Shown here: positions 29,014-41,270 of the stretch, one piece after another
How positions within the stretch are numbered: position 1 is the stretch's first letter
Layout of the letters: each line of letters begins with the position of its first letter
DNA from: Sternotherus odoratus
Lineage: Eukaryota > Chordata > Testudines > Kinosternidae
DNA: 64,000 nucleotides
Direction of reading: 5' to 3'
Assembly: GCA_032164245.1 (NCBI GenBank)
Contig: JAVMKO010000171.1
Coordinates: 152,745 to 216,744 of the forward strand
Program-made: the position numbers and the translations under genes
Notes under the pieces: model-generated
Database searches by the model: none
Told to the model about the DNA's origin: nothing
What the model saw: the letters and a program-made list of their open reading frames with translations, nothing else

Positions 29014-29760
29014 CCAACGTTGGTCCTTCTCTTTGCAGCCCCCCCACAACCTTCCATGCCTCCAACAGCCCCCCCTTTCCCCCAGCTGGCCCCTCCCGCC
29101 CAAACAGCCCCCTCCTCCTCCTCCTCTCCCCCGCCCCTTTCCCCGGGTCCCCCCCGCGCCCGGTCTCAACCCCCCCCCCCCCCCCGCCCCGCGCAGGGAC
29201 CCCGGGGGTCTGGTCCCCTCCCCCCCCAGGGCCGGGCGGGGGGGTTGTTGGTCTCCCGCGGGGGCAGCAGCTCCGACCCCCCCCGCGGGCGGGGCCCCCC
29301 CGGGAGCAGATCCCGGCGCTGCGAGATGCCGGGTCCCCGGACACTGGGGCGGAGTCACCGCCCCGCCCCCAGCCCCGCCCCCGGGCTCGCGCCGCTACCT
29401 GGAGGCGGCAGCTCCGCGGGGGGGCCCAGGCCGGGCGCGGGGGGGTCATGAAGGTCTCCCCGGCACAGACCCTCCGCCTCCCTCCGCAGCGCCAGGGAGC
29501 AGCAGCTGGGGAGCCCGGCTCCTCCTCCCCCTGTCAACGTCACTTCCGGTCCCGGGAGAGTCAGGGACTACATCTCCCAGCATGCACCGGGGGCGCTTCC
29601 GCCTTCTCCAGCCCAGCGCGGGAGGCTTCCAGTAGCTGTCTCTGCGCATGCGCCATTAGCACGCGGTACAAGTAACGGTTCAGCTGCGCCTTCCCTGAGC
29701 TGTGCTGCGACAGGACCGTTATTAACCCCTCCGCGCCCGGCGCACCCGCGAGTGAGAGAC
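28490..29760 (+). promoter_or_regulatory. CpG-island promoter and 5' exon of the KRAB locus
   Basis: CpG-rich with CRE/ETS (AACGTCACTTCCGG, about 29536), ZNF143/SBS (ACTACATCTCCCAGCATGC at 29567-29585) and NRF1 (TGCGCATGCGC at about 29643). A donor-like CCCGCGA|GTGAGAG near 29751 could end a non-coding first exon. It is the paralogue of 19740-20120. The (GT)n run at 28972-29012 lies upstream. Driving the KRAB exons at 30365 onward is inference from order and spacing. Confidence 0.7.
28972..29012. repeat. (GT)n microsatellite
   Basis: About 20 GT units without interruption. Confidence 0.97.
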
Positions 29761-30364
29761 CCGGGGGGGGGGGCGGGAAAGTGACTCTCGGCCCCGCGAA
29801 CCGGGGAGAAGCCTCGGAGCTGCCCCAGCCCCAGTGGATCCGGCCCCGCGGGGATGGGGGGGCAGAGACTGGGGGGGGGTCCCCTGTGGGGCGGGGGGAG
29901 AAGCCGGAGTTGCGGGGGGGGAAGGTCAGTGGGACGCGGGGGGTTGAACGGTCTCTGCGCAGCCAGGAAATCCCCGGGGGGGGGGGAAGTGACCTTAATT
30001 AAACCTTCTTCTCTGCCTGGCCCATGAGAACAAGAAAAGGAGACAGAGGAAAATCCAGTTTCTGACTCCAAATCCCTCCTGCTGGGGTGTGGCTGCCCTG
30101 GGGTCAGTGTCCAAGGGAATCACCTAAAAGGACTCCTTTGGTTTGTCACATGAGGAGGGGATGGAGAAGGGGAAGGGAGGTTAATCCTGTGGGCTTAGCC
30201 TGGCAGAAGGGGCCAGGTCTGCACTGTAATAAAGACATTGAGCATCTTTCCAAGATGGCAAAATCTGATGTCTGTCTGCAGAGAAAGACAATTCCCCCAG
30301 GCTCAGGTGAAATTAACTAAAGCCTGTTTTGAAACCTGCACAATTACCTTTCTCCCCCTCCCAG

Positions 30365-30453
30365 GCTGCAGAATGGCATCCATGTTTCCCTCCAGTTCAT
30401 CCAGTCCTCCCATGGGAGAGGGGAGAGAAATGACTGCAGAGGAGCCAGTTCAG
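30365..30453 (+). CDS. KRAB-ZNF-type N-terminal exon, copy 1 (donor lost)
   Basis: After acceptor CCCCCTCCCAG, an ATG at 30373 opens MASMFPSSSSSPPMGEGREM then TAEEPVQ, a leader common in reptile KRAB-zinc-finger genes. The expected donor CAG|GTAGGG of copy 2 (35635) reads CAG|ATAGGG here, so the invariant G is mutated and normal splicing to the KRAB-A exon is not expected. The exon is otherwise intact and its 89-bp length equals copy 2. Confidence 0.75.
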
Positions 30454-31117
30454 ATAGGGATTATCAGGGGGTTGCTGGTGAGTTCTTGCAGGAGGGAAAG
30501 GGACAGAAAATACACTGGGGATGGGAAGGTTTTGCACAGTCTGGTTTGTAGGTAGGAGTGGGGCAGGAAATGCAGAGGGTTGAGAAAGGGAGGAGGACAG
30601 CGTGTGGCAAACCTGCTGGGAGTTGTTTAATAAGTGGCCTGGATTCTAGGAACAGACCTACCAGGGTCAGGGATGGAAATACCCTAATTTCTGAAACACA
30701 AAAGAATCCACCTACATGGGGCTAGGAAAACTGACCAGACTCCCAGTGCTGGAACCTGATCTGACTAATCAGTGCTGCTGAGAGATCTGAAGGGGGCACC
30801 CACCAGTGAGGTTTAGGGGACATTCCCCTCCCTTCATATCCAGCTCCTCTGAATGAGGAGGTTGTTGGGCTTCCTACCAGGGAGTTCTCCCTCGATCCTG
30901 CTCTGGGCTCCATCTCCTGTATCAGTCTGTGGCTAGTAGGCATGTGATGGATCTTCTGGGAGAGAGGAGGGGCTCTCTCTTTGTCCCCTCACACTGGTGT
31001 TTCCGGGATGCTCTGAGGGGGTTAGGGGTGGGACTCTTTTGACTGCGATCCACCTAGAGCTTCCATTTGATTGACTCCTCTCCCCCCAAAATAGAGGGGC
31101 TGTGAGTGGGGCAGTAG

Positions 31118-32039
<922 letters not shown>

Positions 32040-33080
32040 TTCCCTAGTATATAAGAATGTCTATACTTGGTCAGACAAAGGTCCATCTAGTCCAGTATCC
32101 TTCCTTCTGACACTGGCCAATACGGGAATGAATACAACAGGTAATCAAGAAGTGATTCATCTCCTGTCACCAGTCTTATGGCAAAGGGAGGTTAGAGACA
32201 CCATTCCTGCCCAACGTGGATAATAGCCATTGATGGACCTATCCTCCTTGAGTGAATCATGGGGTGGTGGGATAGCTCAGTGGTTTGAGCATTGGCCTGC
32301 TTAAACCTAGGGTTGTGAGATTAATCCCTGGGGGGAGGGGGCTATTTTGGGATCTGGGACAAAAAAATCTATCAGGGGACAGTATTTGGTCCTGCTAGTG
32401 TAGTCAGGGGACTGGACTCAATGACCTTTCATGGTCCTTTCAGTTCTATGAGATAGGTATCTCCATAATTATTATTATTATTATTATTAAAAAAATATAG
32501 TCTTGGCCTTCACAACATGCTCTGGGCAAAGAGTTTCACAGGTTGATGGTGTGTTGTGTGAGAAAATACTTCCTTTTGTTTGTTTTAAACCTGCTACCTA
32601 TTAATTTCATTGGGTGATGTTTAGTCCTTGTGTTATGAGAGATAGTAAATCAAACTCCCTTATTTACTTTCTCCACTCTTCTCATGATTTTAGAAACCTC
32701 TCTCATATCTCCCCTTCATCTCTTTTCCAAGATGAAAAGTCCCAGTCTTTTTAATCTCTCATACAGAAGCTGTTAAATACACCTAATACCATTTTTTGGC
32801 CTCTTTCTAGACCATTTCCAATTCCAATATATCTTTTTTTCTGGTGGGGTGACCACATCTGCAGGCAGTATTCAAGACGTGGGTGTATAATGGACTTATA
32901 TAGAGGCAATATGATCTTTTCTGTCTTATTATCTATCTCTTTCTTCATGATTCCCAACATTCTGTTCACTTTTTGACTGCCTCTGCAGCTTGATTGACTA
33001 TTTTCAGCGAACTATCCACAATGACTTCAAAATCCCTCTCTTGAGTGGTAACAGCTAATTTAGACCCCATCATTTTATAT
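32040..33080 (-). mobile_element. CR1-like LINE 3' fragment
   Basis: The minus strand carries a reverse-transcriptase C-terminal relic (NRMLGIMKKEIDNKTEKIIL then PLYKSIIHPRLEYCLQMWSP) with LYKS..HP.LEYC..WSP typical of CR1/L3 LINEs. It is flanked by the 3' region (TTGGTCAGACAAAGGTCCAT; AACCTGCTACCTATTAATTT). It has stops and frameshifts and is interrupted by a SINE. Confidence 0.75.
32262..32490 (+). mobile_element. tRNA-derived turtle SINE (Cry/PolIII type)
   Basis: The head GGGATAGCTCAGTGGTTTG with A box, and GGTTGTGAGATTAATCCC at the B-box position, are tRNA-like. The body has CAGGGGACTGGACTCAATGA, and the tail is an (ATT)n run at 32467-32490. It is inserted into the CR1 fragment. Marker of cryptodiran turtles, from memory. 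Confidence 0.9.
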
Positions 33081-33735
33081 GTGTAGTTGGGATTATGTTT
33101 TCCAATGGGCTGCAATATGTGGTATCCTGACATCTAGTACTGCTGGGATCCTGCATTCCAAAATATCCCTGCCCTTCCTGTTCCCTTTCTCCACTGAACT
33201 CCACCACCCATGGTTACTAATCACAGCTTCCCCAGGACTCTCTCATTGTCTCTGGACCGCTCTGTTAGCAAGAAGCAGTGCCTGGGAATCTTGTCCTCTG
33301 TCTCTGATTTCTGGGACATGGATTTACTTTCTCAGTGTTTCAGGAGACTCTTTGAAATTGAATGTGTGGGACATTAACCACAGTGCAATCTGGACTGTTG
33401 AAGATCCGTGTCCCCTCAGTTCCCCAGGCTGGTGTTTCCTTGACTTTGCTTTACTGTGAGAACAGCCACTCCTGGGCAGTTAACACACAGTCTCCAGCCT
33501 GTAACTCGCTCCCAGAAACACAGGATTGAGTGCTGCTAGTCAGCCACTCATGAATTACAGTGCACCACAGGAGAACCCCAGAAAATTCTCTGCTCCCAGA
33601 CTTGCCCCAGGAATGTGCATCTCGCCCTTTACACAACACTGCTGAACACAAGCTCATATGACGTCTGTCATTCCTCAGTGGAAAATGACATGCACCAGCC
33701 TTGTTATCCCAAATGGGGCTTCCAACACACTTTCA
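33081..33735. other. Non-coding, no feature recognised
   Basis: A plus frame is open over 33079-33459 without codon-like composition or splice context. I treat it as chance. Confidence 0.4.
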
Positions 33736-33976
33736 TCCAAACACACTGTGAAGGGTTGAGATCACAGAAACCCCCTTAGGAGCTGCCACCCAATGTGTCA
33801 AGGCTCCTCCTGCCTCAGTTTTCCTGCCCCAACAGCTTAGGACCTCAGTACCCTGCCAGGTCTGAGCCACGTCCCCTAACAGCTGTGGGCTTTCCTGGAA
33901 ACAGGCAGGAGGTATTCTTACCTCTGGCACTCAGATGCTCAACTCCCAATGGGGTCAAACCCTGAATAAAATTTGT

Positions 33977-34007
33977 TTTGCCCTGTATAAAGCTTATACA
34001 GGGCAAA
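33977..34007. other. Perfect 14-bp palindrome, 3-bp loop
   Basis: TTTGCCCTGTATAA - AGC - TTATACAGGGCAAA. It would form a strong hairpin or cruciform. Confidence 0.95.
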
Positions 34008-34233
34008 CTCATAGATTGTTCGCCCTCCATAACAATGATAGAGAGAGATGCACAGCTGTTCCCCCCACCCCCAGGTACTAACATGTACTTCAGGTTAATT
34101 AATAAGTAAAAAGTGATTTTAATAAAGACAGGAAATAGGATTGAAGTGGTTCAAAGTAGTAACAGACAGAGTACAGTGAATTACCAAACAAAATAAACAG
34201 AACACGCAAATCGAACACTATTACAGCAAAAAT

Positions 34234-34443
34234 AGGGGGGAGGGATAGCTCAGTGGTTTGAGCATTGGCCCCCTAAACCCAGGGTTGTGAGTTCAATCCT
34301 TGAGGGGGCAATTTAGGGATCTGGGGCAAAAAATCTGTCAGGGGACAGTACTCAATCCTGCTAGTGTAGGCAGGGGACTGGACTCGATGACCTTCAAGGT
34401 CTTTCCAGTTCTAGGAGATTGGTATATCTCCATTTATTTATTA
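34234..34443 (+). mobile_element. tRNA-derived turtle SINE (Cry/PolIII type)
   Basis: GGGATAGCTCAGTGGTTTGA head, GTTGTGAGTTCAATCCTTGA B-box region, GGACTGGACTCGATGACCTT body, TTTATTTATT tail. It is closer to an active consensus than the 32262 copy. Confidence 0.93.
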
Positions 34444-35546
34444 AAAAGCCTCACCCTCTGTGAATTCCTTCTTTCGGGCTAAACTCCCTGTTAGCCTGGG
34501 TCCAGCAATCACCCGCAACCCCCCTGCAGTCACAGTCCTCTGTTCCAGTTTCTTCCAGGGATCCTTGGGGGGTGGAGGGCTGTTGCTTGAACCAGCTGAG
34601 AACAAAATGGAGAGGTCTCTCCCAGGTTTATATAGACTTCCTCCTGTGAGTGGAGAGCCCCTCCTCCTTCCTGTGCAGAGTCCACATGGCCTCTCAGAGC
34701 ACATGGCTCAGTTGCAGGCCGGAACCAGTCTCCCCTCACCACCAGCCAGGCTGCATTCCTCAGGAAGCTCCGGTGTGGACGGGCGTCTACAAAGTTCATT
34801 GTTTGCTTGATTGGTTCTTAATTGGGCTTAACTGGGAACAGTTTTTCTCAGAGGGCTGTTCAGCTGCTTTCCAAAGTCCACATACAACCAACCAAGCACA
34901 TAGTCAATATTCATAACTCTGAATACAACACAGACACATACATACAAATAGGATGAACAGATCCAGTGGATCATTAGCTTCACAGAGAGAGAACTTTTTT
35001 GCAAAACCATATTCCAGTAACCATATATTTACAGGCACACTCCCCCATAAAGCCTTATGGGGTACACAGTCACACTCTCATTAGCTGCTCTCCCCAGAGG
35101 GTTACAGGAGTGAAGACTGCTCAAACTCTGTCCCTCTCTGCTGAGGATTTTGGGTTTCAGCTTCCTAGGTCTGATGCTGAAGCCTCCATTGTGATCTGGG
35201 AGACCAGGCTCAGCAGCTGCTGCTCCCCCAGTGGGGTTCTGTGCTGGGAAGTGACCTAAATTAAAGCTTCTTCTCTGCCTGGCCCATGTGAACAAGAAAA
35301 GGAGCAGAGGAAAAGCCAGTTCCTGACTCCATATCCCTCTTGCTGGGGTGTGGCTGCCCTGGTGTCAGTGTCTGTGGGCTTACCCTGGAAGAAGGGGCCA
35401 GGTCTACACTGAATAAAGACATTGAGCATTTTCCCAACATGGCAGAATCTATGTCTGTCTGTAGGGAAAGAGCCTAGGGAATCGTGATGTGATTATAACT
35501 AAAGCCTGTTCTGAAACCTCCACAATTCCCCTTCTCACCCTCGCAG

Positions 35547-35635
35547 GCTGCAGAATGACGTCCCTGTTTTGCTCCAGATCATCCCATCCTCCCGTGGGAC
35601 AGGGGAGAGAAATGGCTGCAGAGGAGCAGGTTCAG
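35547..35635 (+). CDS. KRAB-ZNF-type N-terminal exon, copy 2
   Basis: Acceptor ACCCTCGCAG, donor TTCAG|GTAGGG (intact). The ATG at 35555 opens MTSLFCSRSSHPPVGQGREM then AAEEQVQ. It is 89 bp and intact, but the KRAB-A exon it would join is damaged. Confidence 0.8.
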
Positions 35636-36336
35636 GTAGGGATTATCAGGGGGCTGCTGGTGGGCTCCTGCTGGAGGCAGAGGGACAGAAAATACACCAT
35701 AGATGGGAAGGTTTGCACAGTCTGGCTTGGGGGTTCTAGTGGGACAGGAAATGCAGAGGGTGGGAAAGGGAGGAGGACAGGGTCTGGCAAACCTGGTGGA
35801 AGTTGTTCAATAAGTGGCCTAGATTCTAGGAACAGACCCATGAGGGTCAGATGTGGAAATACTTGAATTTGTGAAACAGGAAAGAATCCAGCTACATGGG
35901 GCTAGGAAAACTGACCAGACTCCCAGTGCTGGGAGAGATCTAATCAGTGGCTGCTGAGAGATATGAAGGGGGCACCCACCCGTGAGGTTCAGGGAAGATT
36001 CCCCTCCCTTCATATCCAGTTTCTCACAATGAGGAGGAGATGGAGCCCTACCAGGGAGTTCTCCCTCGATCCGGTGGTGGGCTCCATCTCCTGTATCAGT
36101 CTGTGGCTAGTAGGTGTTTGATGACTCTGCTGGCGTAGAGGGGCTCCCTTTTCCTTCTCTCATCCTGGTGTTTGCTGGATTCTCTAAGTGGGATAGGGTA
36201 ACTGAGTAAGGTGGGGGTGGGATTCTATTTACTGTAATTCACACAGAGCTTCCATTTGATTGGCTCCTCTTCCCCACAAATAGAGGGGCTGTGAGTGGTG
36301 CAGCAGGTACTGAGTGTGGGACTCTTGCTCTCTTAG

Positions 36337-36394
36337 GGGCCGGTGACCTTCGAGGCGGTGATGCTGGAGAACTATGAGAATGTGACCTCACTGG
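36337..36394 (+). pseudogene. KRAB-A exon, copy 2, with 69-bp in-frame deletion
   Basis: Splice sites are intact (CTCTTAG; CTGG|GTAAGG), but the exon is 58 bp instead of 127. It reads [19 protein letters not shown]: the 23 codons between VTFE and VM are gone, removing the EEW and [11 protein letters not shown] core. The deletion is in frame and its ends fall at similar GAC-GTG and GAT-GTA sequences, suggesting microhomology. Such a domain should not bind KAP1. Confidence 0.9.
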
Positions 36395-37089
36395 GTAAGG
36401 ATTCCTGTCCCCTCGATTCTTAGAAGGGGAAATAAAGACTTATGGTTCACACCAACCCCACAATGCCACCTCCCCTCTGCCCTGTTTTGGCATCACCCTA
36501 ATATGCCATTGACACACACACTACCAGAGACCCTCCCCTGCTGCAGAACACTTTGGGAACAGAGCACGGGAGCAGTATAACACAGTGTCAAATATCTCCA
36601 GTTTGTACAAGTAAAACTGAGGGTTAGGTGTGGCATAAGTAACAGAAGGTTCCTACCCCCGGCCGTCTCTTCAAACCCTGAGCCTGCTCCACCCAGACCA
36701 GAATGTGCTTAGGGAGTAACAAGCAGGCATCTGGAGTCAGAGCTGCTGGTCCAGGGTTACTTATCACACTCAGTACATCCTTGAATGCTGGCTGGGGGTA
36801 TCCAGACAAGGGAGCACCAGCAGCAGAACATCAAAACTCACCCAGGATTCGAGATGACACAAGTCCTGACTGGTCTGGATTCCCCCCCAACATGTGAAAA
36901 TGGCCTAGGTTGGTTGAGACATGGAGAATCTTGCTCCTCCATCACCATGTGTAACAGCCACAATCTCTCTTCTCCTCAGGCTCCTTGGATCTTGGAGTCC
37001 CTCATGGACAAAGTCACATGACCCTGATTCTTATTTTTCACATTCTGCTTTTCCAGACTAATTAGATTCTGTTGCTCCTGAATTCTAGC
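36395..37089. other. KRAB intron sequence, copy 2
   Basis: Matches the 31275-32000 stretch. No further exon recognised. Confidence 0.6.
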
Positions 37090-37805
37090 TTCTAATTTCC
37101 CAGTGTTCTCCACAACCAGGTTCTGGCAGTAAGTGGGTAGGGACATGATCCCTGGCTAATGGCCATCCTGGCTAATGGCCATTAATGGACTTATATTCCA
37201 TTAATTTATCTTGTTCTTCTTTGAACCCTCTTCTAGTCTTGGCCTTCCACCATCCTTTGGCAAAGAGTTTCACAGGTTGACTGTGTATTGTGTGACGGAA
37301 TAATTCTTTGGGATTTTTAAACCTGCTGTCTATTACTTTCATTGGGTGACTACTAGTTCCTGTGTTAGGTGGAGGAGTAAATAACACTTCCTTATTTACT
37401 TTCTCCACAGCAGTCTTGATTTTATAGACTTCTATTATATCTGCCTTGTGTCAGCTGAAAAATCCAGTGTTTTAAATCTCTCCTCATACAGAAGCTGTTC
37501 CATACCCCTAATCATTTTTGTTGCCTTTTTCTGAACCTTTTCAAATTCCAATATATCTCTTTTGAGACGGGATGATGATCTCTGTATGCAGTATTCAAGA
37601 TGTGGGTGAACCATGGATTTATGTAGCAGCAATATGATATTTTCTGTCTTATGATCTATTCCTTTCTTAATGATTCCCAACATTCTGTTCACTCTTTCGA
37701 CTGCCTCTGCACATTGAGTTGATATTTTCAGAGAACTATCCACAATAACGCCAGGATCCTTCTCTTGAGGGGAAACAACTAATTTAGATCCCCTCATTTT
37801 GTATG
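37090..37805 (-). mobile_element. CR1-like LINE 3' fragment
   Basis: The minus strand reads NRMLGIIKKGIDHKTENIIL, LLHKSMVHPHLEYCIQRSSS, then ILEFEKVQKKATKMIRGMEQ, a better-preserved version of the 32040-33080 relic. It is truncated by the element at 37806. Confidence 0.8.
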
Positions 37806-38195
37806 TACCGTATATACTCGAGTATAAGCCGAGTTTTTCAGCCCACTTTTTGGGCTGAAAAAAGCCTCCTCGGCTTATACTCGAGTCAACCCGGTAAAAA
37901 AAAAAAAAAAAAAAAGCCTCGCTCTCCCGTCCCCGCCGCGCGGGCGGGCTGCCGGGAGCGTCCCGGTTCCCCCCTCCCCGCCGCGGGCGGGCTCCCGGCA
38001 GGGACAGGACGGGTCGCGCCCGCAATGGCCGGGGCTCCCCCCGTGACAGGCCGCGGCACGGAGCCGCCGGGCCCAACCGCCCCGGGATCCTCCCGAGCCA
38101 GCCCTGCTACCGCGCAGCGGGGGCCGTTCCCCCCCCGGGGAGGGGTGAGTGCAGGGCCCGGCCCGGGCGGCGGGCTCGGGGGGGGAAACTACAGA
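37806..38195. mobile_element. TACCGTAT-end MITE with hairpin head and GC-rich core
   Basis: Starts TACCGTATATACTCGAGTAT. The pair ACTCGAGTATAAGCCGAG / CTCGGCTTATACTCGAGT (about 37816-37888) makes a long hairpin. After an A run comes the core CTCGCTCTCCCGTCCCCGCC shared with 11170-11225 and, inverted, 59340-59400. The core extends as a CpG-rich block to about 38190. Confidence 0.65.
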
Positions 38196-38299
38196 ACCCA
38201 AACCACCAAAAAAGAAAGCTGCTTTGGATTGTTATTGAGCAGAGCCCATCATCAGCATGGATGCTTGTCCCCTAGAATGGTGACTGTAGAATGAAGGGA

Positions 38300-38835
38300 C
38301 ATATGAATCTTTAGCGCATCTGGCATGTAAATATCTTGCAACATGGGCTACAACAGTGCCATGTTCTCACTTACAGGTGTCATTGTAAACAAGCAGCTTG
38401 CAGCATTTTCTCCTGCAAATGTAAACAAACTTCTTTGAGCAATTGACTAAACAAGAAGTAGGACTGAGTGCACTTGTAGGCTCTGAAGTTTTACATGGTT
38501 TTATTTTTGAATGCAGTTTTTTGGTACACAATTCTACATTTGTGAGTTTAACTTTCGTGATTAAGAGATTCACCTAATACAAGTCCTGTAGTGCAATTAA
38601 AGTAGTACTATTTCTTCTGTTTTTTATAGTGCAAATACTTGTAACCAAAAATGTTTATAAAATGAACTGTATAAATGGCTGTACACGTCGTATTCTGTGT
38701 TTTAATTTAAATCAATATATTTGAAAACACAGAAAATGTCCAAAAATATTTAAACGGTATTCTTTTATTTAACAGTGTGATTAATCACGATTCATTTTTT
38801 TTAATTGCTTGACAGTCCTGATTAAAAGATTACAG
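38300..38835. repeat. Interspersed DNA repeat ending in ATTAATCACGATT motif
   Basis: GCGCATCTGGCATGTAAATA at the left and GTGTGATTAATCACGATTCA at the right resemble a widespread amniote repeat whose end reads GCGATTAATCGCGATTAA. I cannot name the family with certainty. Confidence 0.45.
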
Positions 38836-39270
38836 AACATGCCTCATACTAGTGATAAACTCATGGAGTTCAAGCTATTTAGCACTTACCAAAGAGAAGG
38901 TTAAGAGATTACTTGATTACAGTCTATAAGTACCTACATGGGAATAAATATTTAATGATGGGCTCTTCAGTCTGGCAGAGAAAGGTATAATATGATCCAG
39001 TGAATGAAAGTTGAAGCTAGACAAATTCAGACTGGAAATAAAGTGCACATATTTAACAGCGAGGGTAACTAACCATTGGAACAATTTACCAAGGGTTGTG
39101 GTGGATTGTCCCTCAATGGCAACTTTTAAATCAAGATTAGTTTTTTTTCCTAAAAAATCTGCTCTAGGAATTACTTTGGGAAAATCCTCTGGCCTGTCTT
39201 CTATAATAACTGAGGTGATCACAGTGGTCCTGTTTGGCCTTGGAATCTATGAATCTGTAATGGATCACAC
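38836..39270 (+). mobile_element. CR1-like LINE 3' end
   Basis: TTTAAATCAAGATTAG, TTACTTTGGGAAAATCCTCT and GGCCTTGGAATCTATGAATC match the 3' terminus of reptile CR1 elements, which end in ATTCTATGA-like repeats. Partial. Confidence 0.65.
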
Positions 39271-39923
39271 ACTTGTTAGTTCTCTCTGACAAGGGACATA
39301 TTCCCAGTCATTACTCCCTGTATGTGGCCTTCTCTTGTCTAGAACTTGTAACTGTCTTAAGATCCATCTCATTGTCTTTGTGTTCATCACTCAAGCTGTG
39401 GCTTTCTGGTTGCTGGTCCTGGTAACTTTATCTAAATCTTTCCTAGCTTCTCTTTCTCTTCAGCTGCTTGTCATTTGCCAATAGTGACTCCTAATTAGGG
39501 GGCATGTGGAGTGTGAGGACAGGTTAATTTTCATGTGTGAGAAGGTAATTTACAGATACAGGTCCCCCAGACTGGAGGATTCTTTTCCCTCTGGGATTGC
39601 TCCGTAAAGGTGACATTTTAAAAGTTTTAGTTGTTTGTCAGTGGACGCATACTTGAGTGTGTGGTGCCATCTGGGTTTTTATACAGGCACTGGACTCCAC
39701 CAAAACCTCCATCGGAGAACTCCCTTTGTCCTTAAGGGTGACTCATACCCAGTAATTATCCATTACAAGAAGACAGATAAGAAGAAACTTGCCTCATTAT
39801 TACACTCAGCATTGCTGTACATTGATTTTATCATCAAGGTTTTTCCTTGGGTGGCTTAATGTCGGTCATTCATTGATATTAAGTATCTCAGTGGTTGTGT
39901 ATATAACAACTGTCTCTTTTCAG
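39271..39923. other. AT-rich spacer, possible intron
   Basis: A plus frame at about 39690-39840 (GDSYPVIIHYKKTDKKKLAS) is open but lacks convincing splice sites at both ends. Confidence 0.3.
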
Positions 39924-40001
39924 TCCCCAGGAGCTGAGGATACTTTAGCTAAGAAAACAGAGAGATCATCTAAAGAGGCCAAGACTGAGCCAGATAAAGC
40001 A
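39924..40001 (+). CDS. Unidentified internal exon candidate (26 codons)
   Basis: A strong acceptor (TGTCTCTTTTCAG) and donor (AAAGCA|GTAAGT) bound exactly 78 bases in phase 0: SPGAEDTLAKKTERSSKEAK then TEPDKA. The lysine/glutamate-rich, disordered composition is typical of nuclear proteins. Family not recognised; perhaps the same gene as 41271-41362. Confidence 0.5.
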
Positions 40002-41270
40002 GTAAGTATTGCAAAGCGATACAAAAGCTCTATCAAACTGGCTATTGAAAGGGTCACATTTTAGAATCTATTAATTCATATTGAGCTCTGGGAGTCTGCA
40101 GTGGGGGCTGAGAGCCACTGAATCAAAGTATAAACTGTGTAGATAATGGAAACCACTTGATGCCAGGGAGTGCGGCAGCACCCCTAGTTCCAGCACCTAT
40201 GGGAGTCTGTCACCTGAGGATTGCTGTGATTTAAAAACTAATGGTTTTCGATGACTCTCAAGTTGCGGGATGCTAAAGCGGGTATATTAAAGCTGTTTTT
40301 CAAACCGTGGGTTGTGAAACAGTACTAGGTCGCAGCATGTAAGGCACGTGGTCCCCTTGCTCTGGTCAGCAGCGCAGATCAGGTCGTTAAACATCCTATC
40401 AGTGGTGCTGTCCAGCTAAGGCAGGCTAATGCCTGCCTATTCCGATACCGTGCTCTGCTGTGGTCTACACCACCACACCCGGGCTCATCGTCCCCATCTC
40501 TTTGCCCAGCCAGTCCCCATTTTCTCTCCCCACACTCCAGATCTGTTTCCACTCCTGGCTCCCAGTCACTTTCTCTCTCCCCTCCCATCTTTAGTCCGAG
40601 GTTTATCAGGCTTCTTGTCCCAATCTCCTTTTATGTGGTCTGTCCCCTTTGCATTCAAATCCGGCACCTTCCCATTCCTTTCTGACTGGGCACCAGCAGA
40701 GGGGATATTGAAAGTGCAGGAGAGACAGGCTTTCCTGCCCTCAGTTCTGATGCTTGTGTTTCAAGCTGAATGGTTTGAATACTACCTTTAAGAGAGCTTT
40801 GTTCATTTAGAAGTCTATCTTAACACCTAGACCTCAATTTGCTAACCATGCTTGTTTGAGAGTAGAATTCTAGACTAGACTTTGTAGGTGCTTCTCTCTT
40901 CTCAGAATTTTAATATTCCTCTTGTTAATTATCCCCAAAAGACTGAGCACTGGGCAAATTCCTTCAAAATTCTTTATTAGAGGAAAGTCTGTTCTGTCAC
41001 CAGCAAGTAGTGATGTCCTGGTATCTATAATAGATTTTCTAAAATGAAAGTAAACCTAGTCTGAGCAGTAACAAGCTGGAAGCATTTGGATAATATCTGG
41101 CAGGCAATCTTCAGCGTCTGTTGGAAAATTGATGCCTTCTGGTTATTGCTTATCACCTTGCTTGTGATCAGAGAAAGTAAAATTGTGTTTTTGTGTGCTC
41201 TTGGTCTGGATTAAGTGAGTAGTTTTGTTCTCAAATGGGCATTTCCATAGCATGACTGACTTTTTTTTAG
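40002..41270. other. AT-rich, no feature recognised
   Basis: No exon found between the two exon candidates. Confidence 0.4.

Larger units (their letters stand above)
33736..35130. repeat. Unassigned interspersed repeat with a perfect palindrome
   Basis: Sequence such as GTAAAAAGTGATTTTAATAA, AACAGACAGAGTACAGTGAA and CCTGTATAAAGCTTATACAG looks like a repeat I have met in turtle introns but cannot name. It holds a SINE at 34234-34443 and a perfect 14-bp inverted repeat at 33977-34007. Confidence 0.4.
35253..37010. repeat. Tandem duplication, copy 2 of the KRAB exon block
   Basis: Direct copy of 30003-31900, with the deletion in the KRAB-A exon described below. Confidence 0.9.

Noticed and set aside
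32262..34443. Functional tRNA genes
   Set aside because: The tRNA-like A and B boxes belong to SINE heads with SINE bodies and AT-rich tails; no full cloverleaf.
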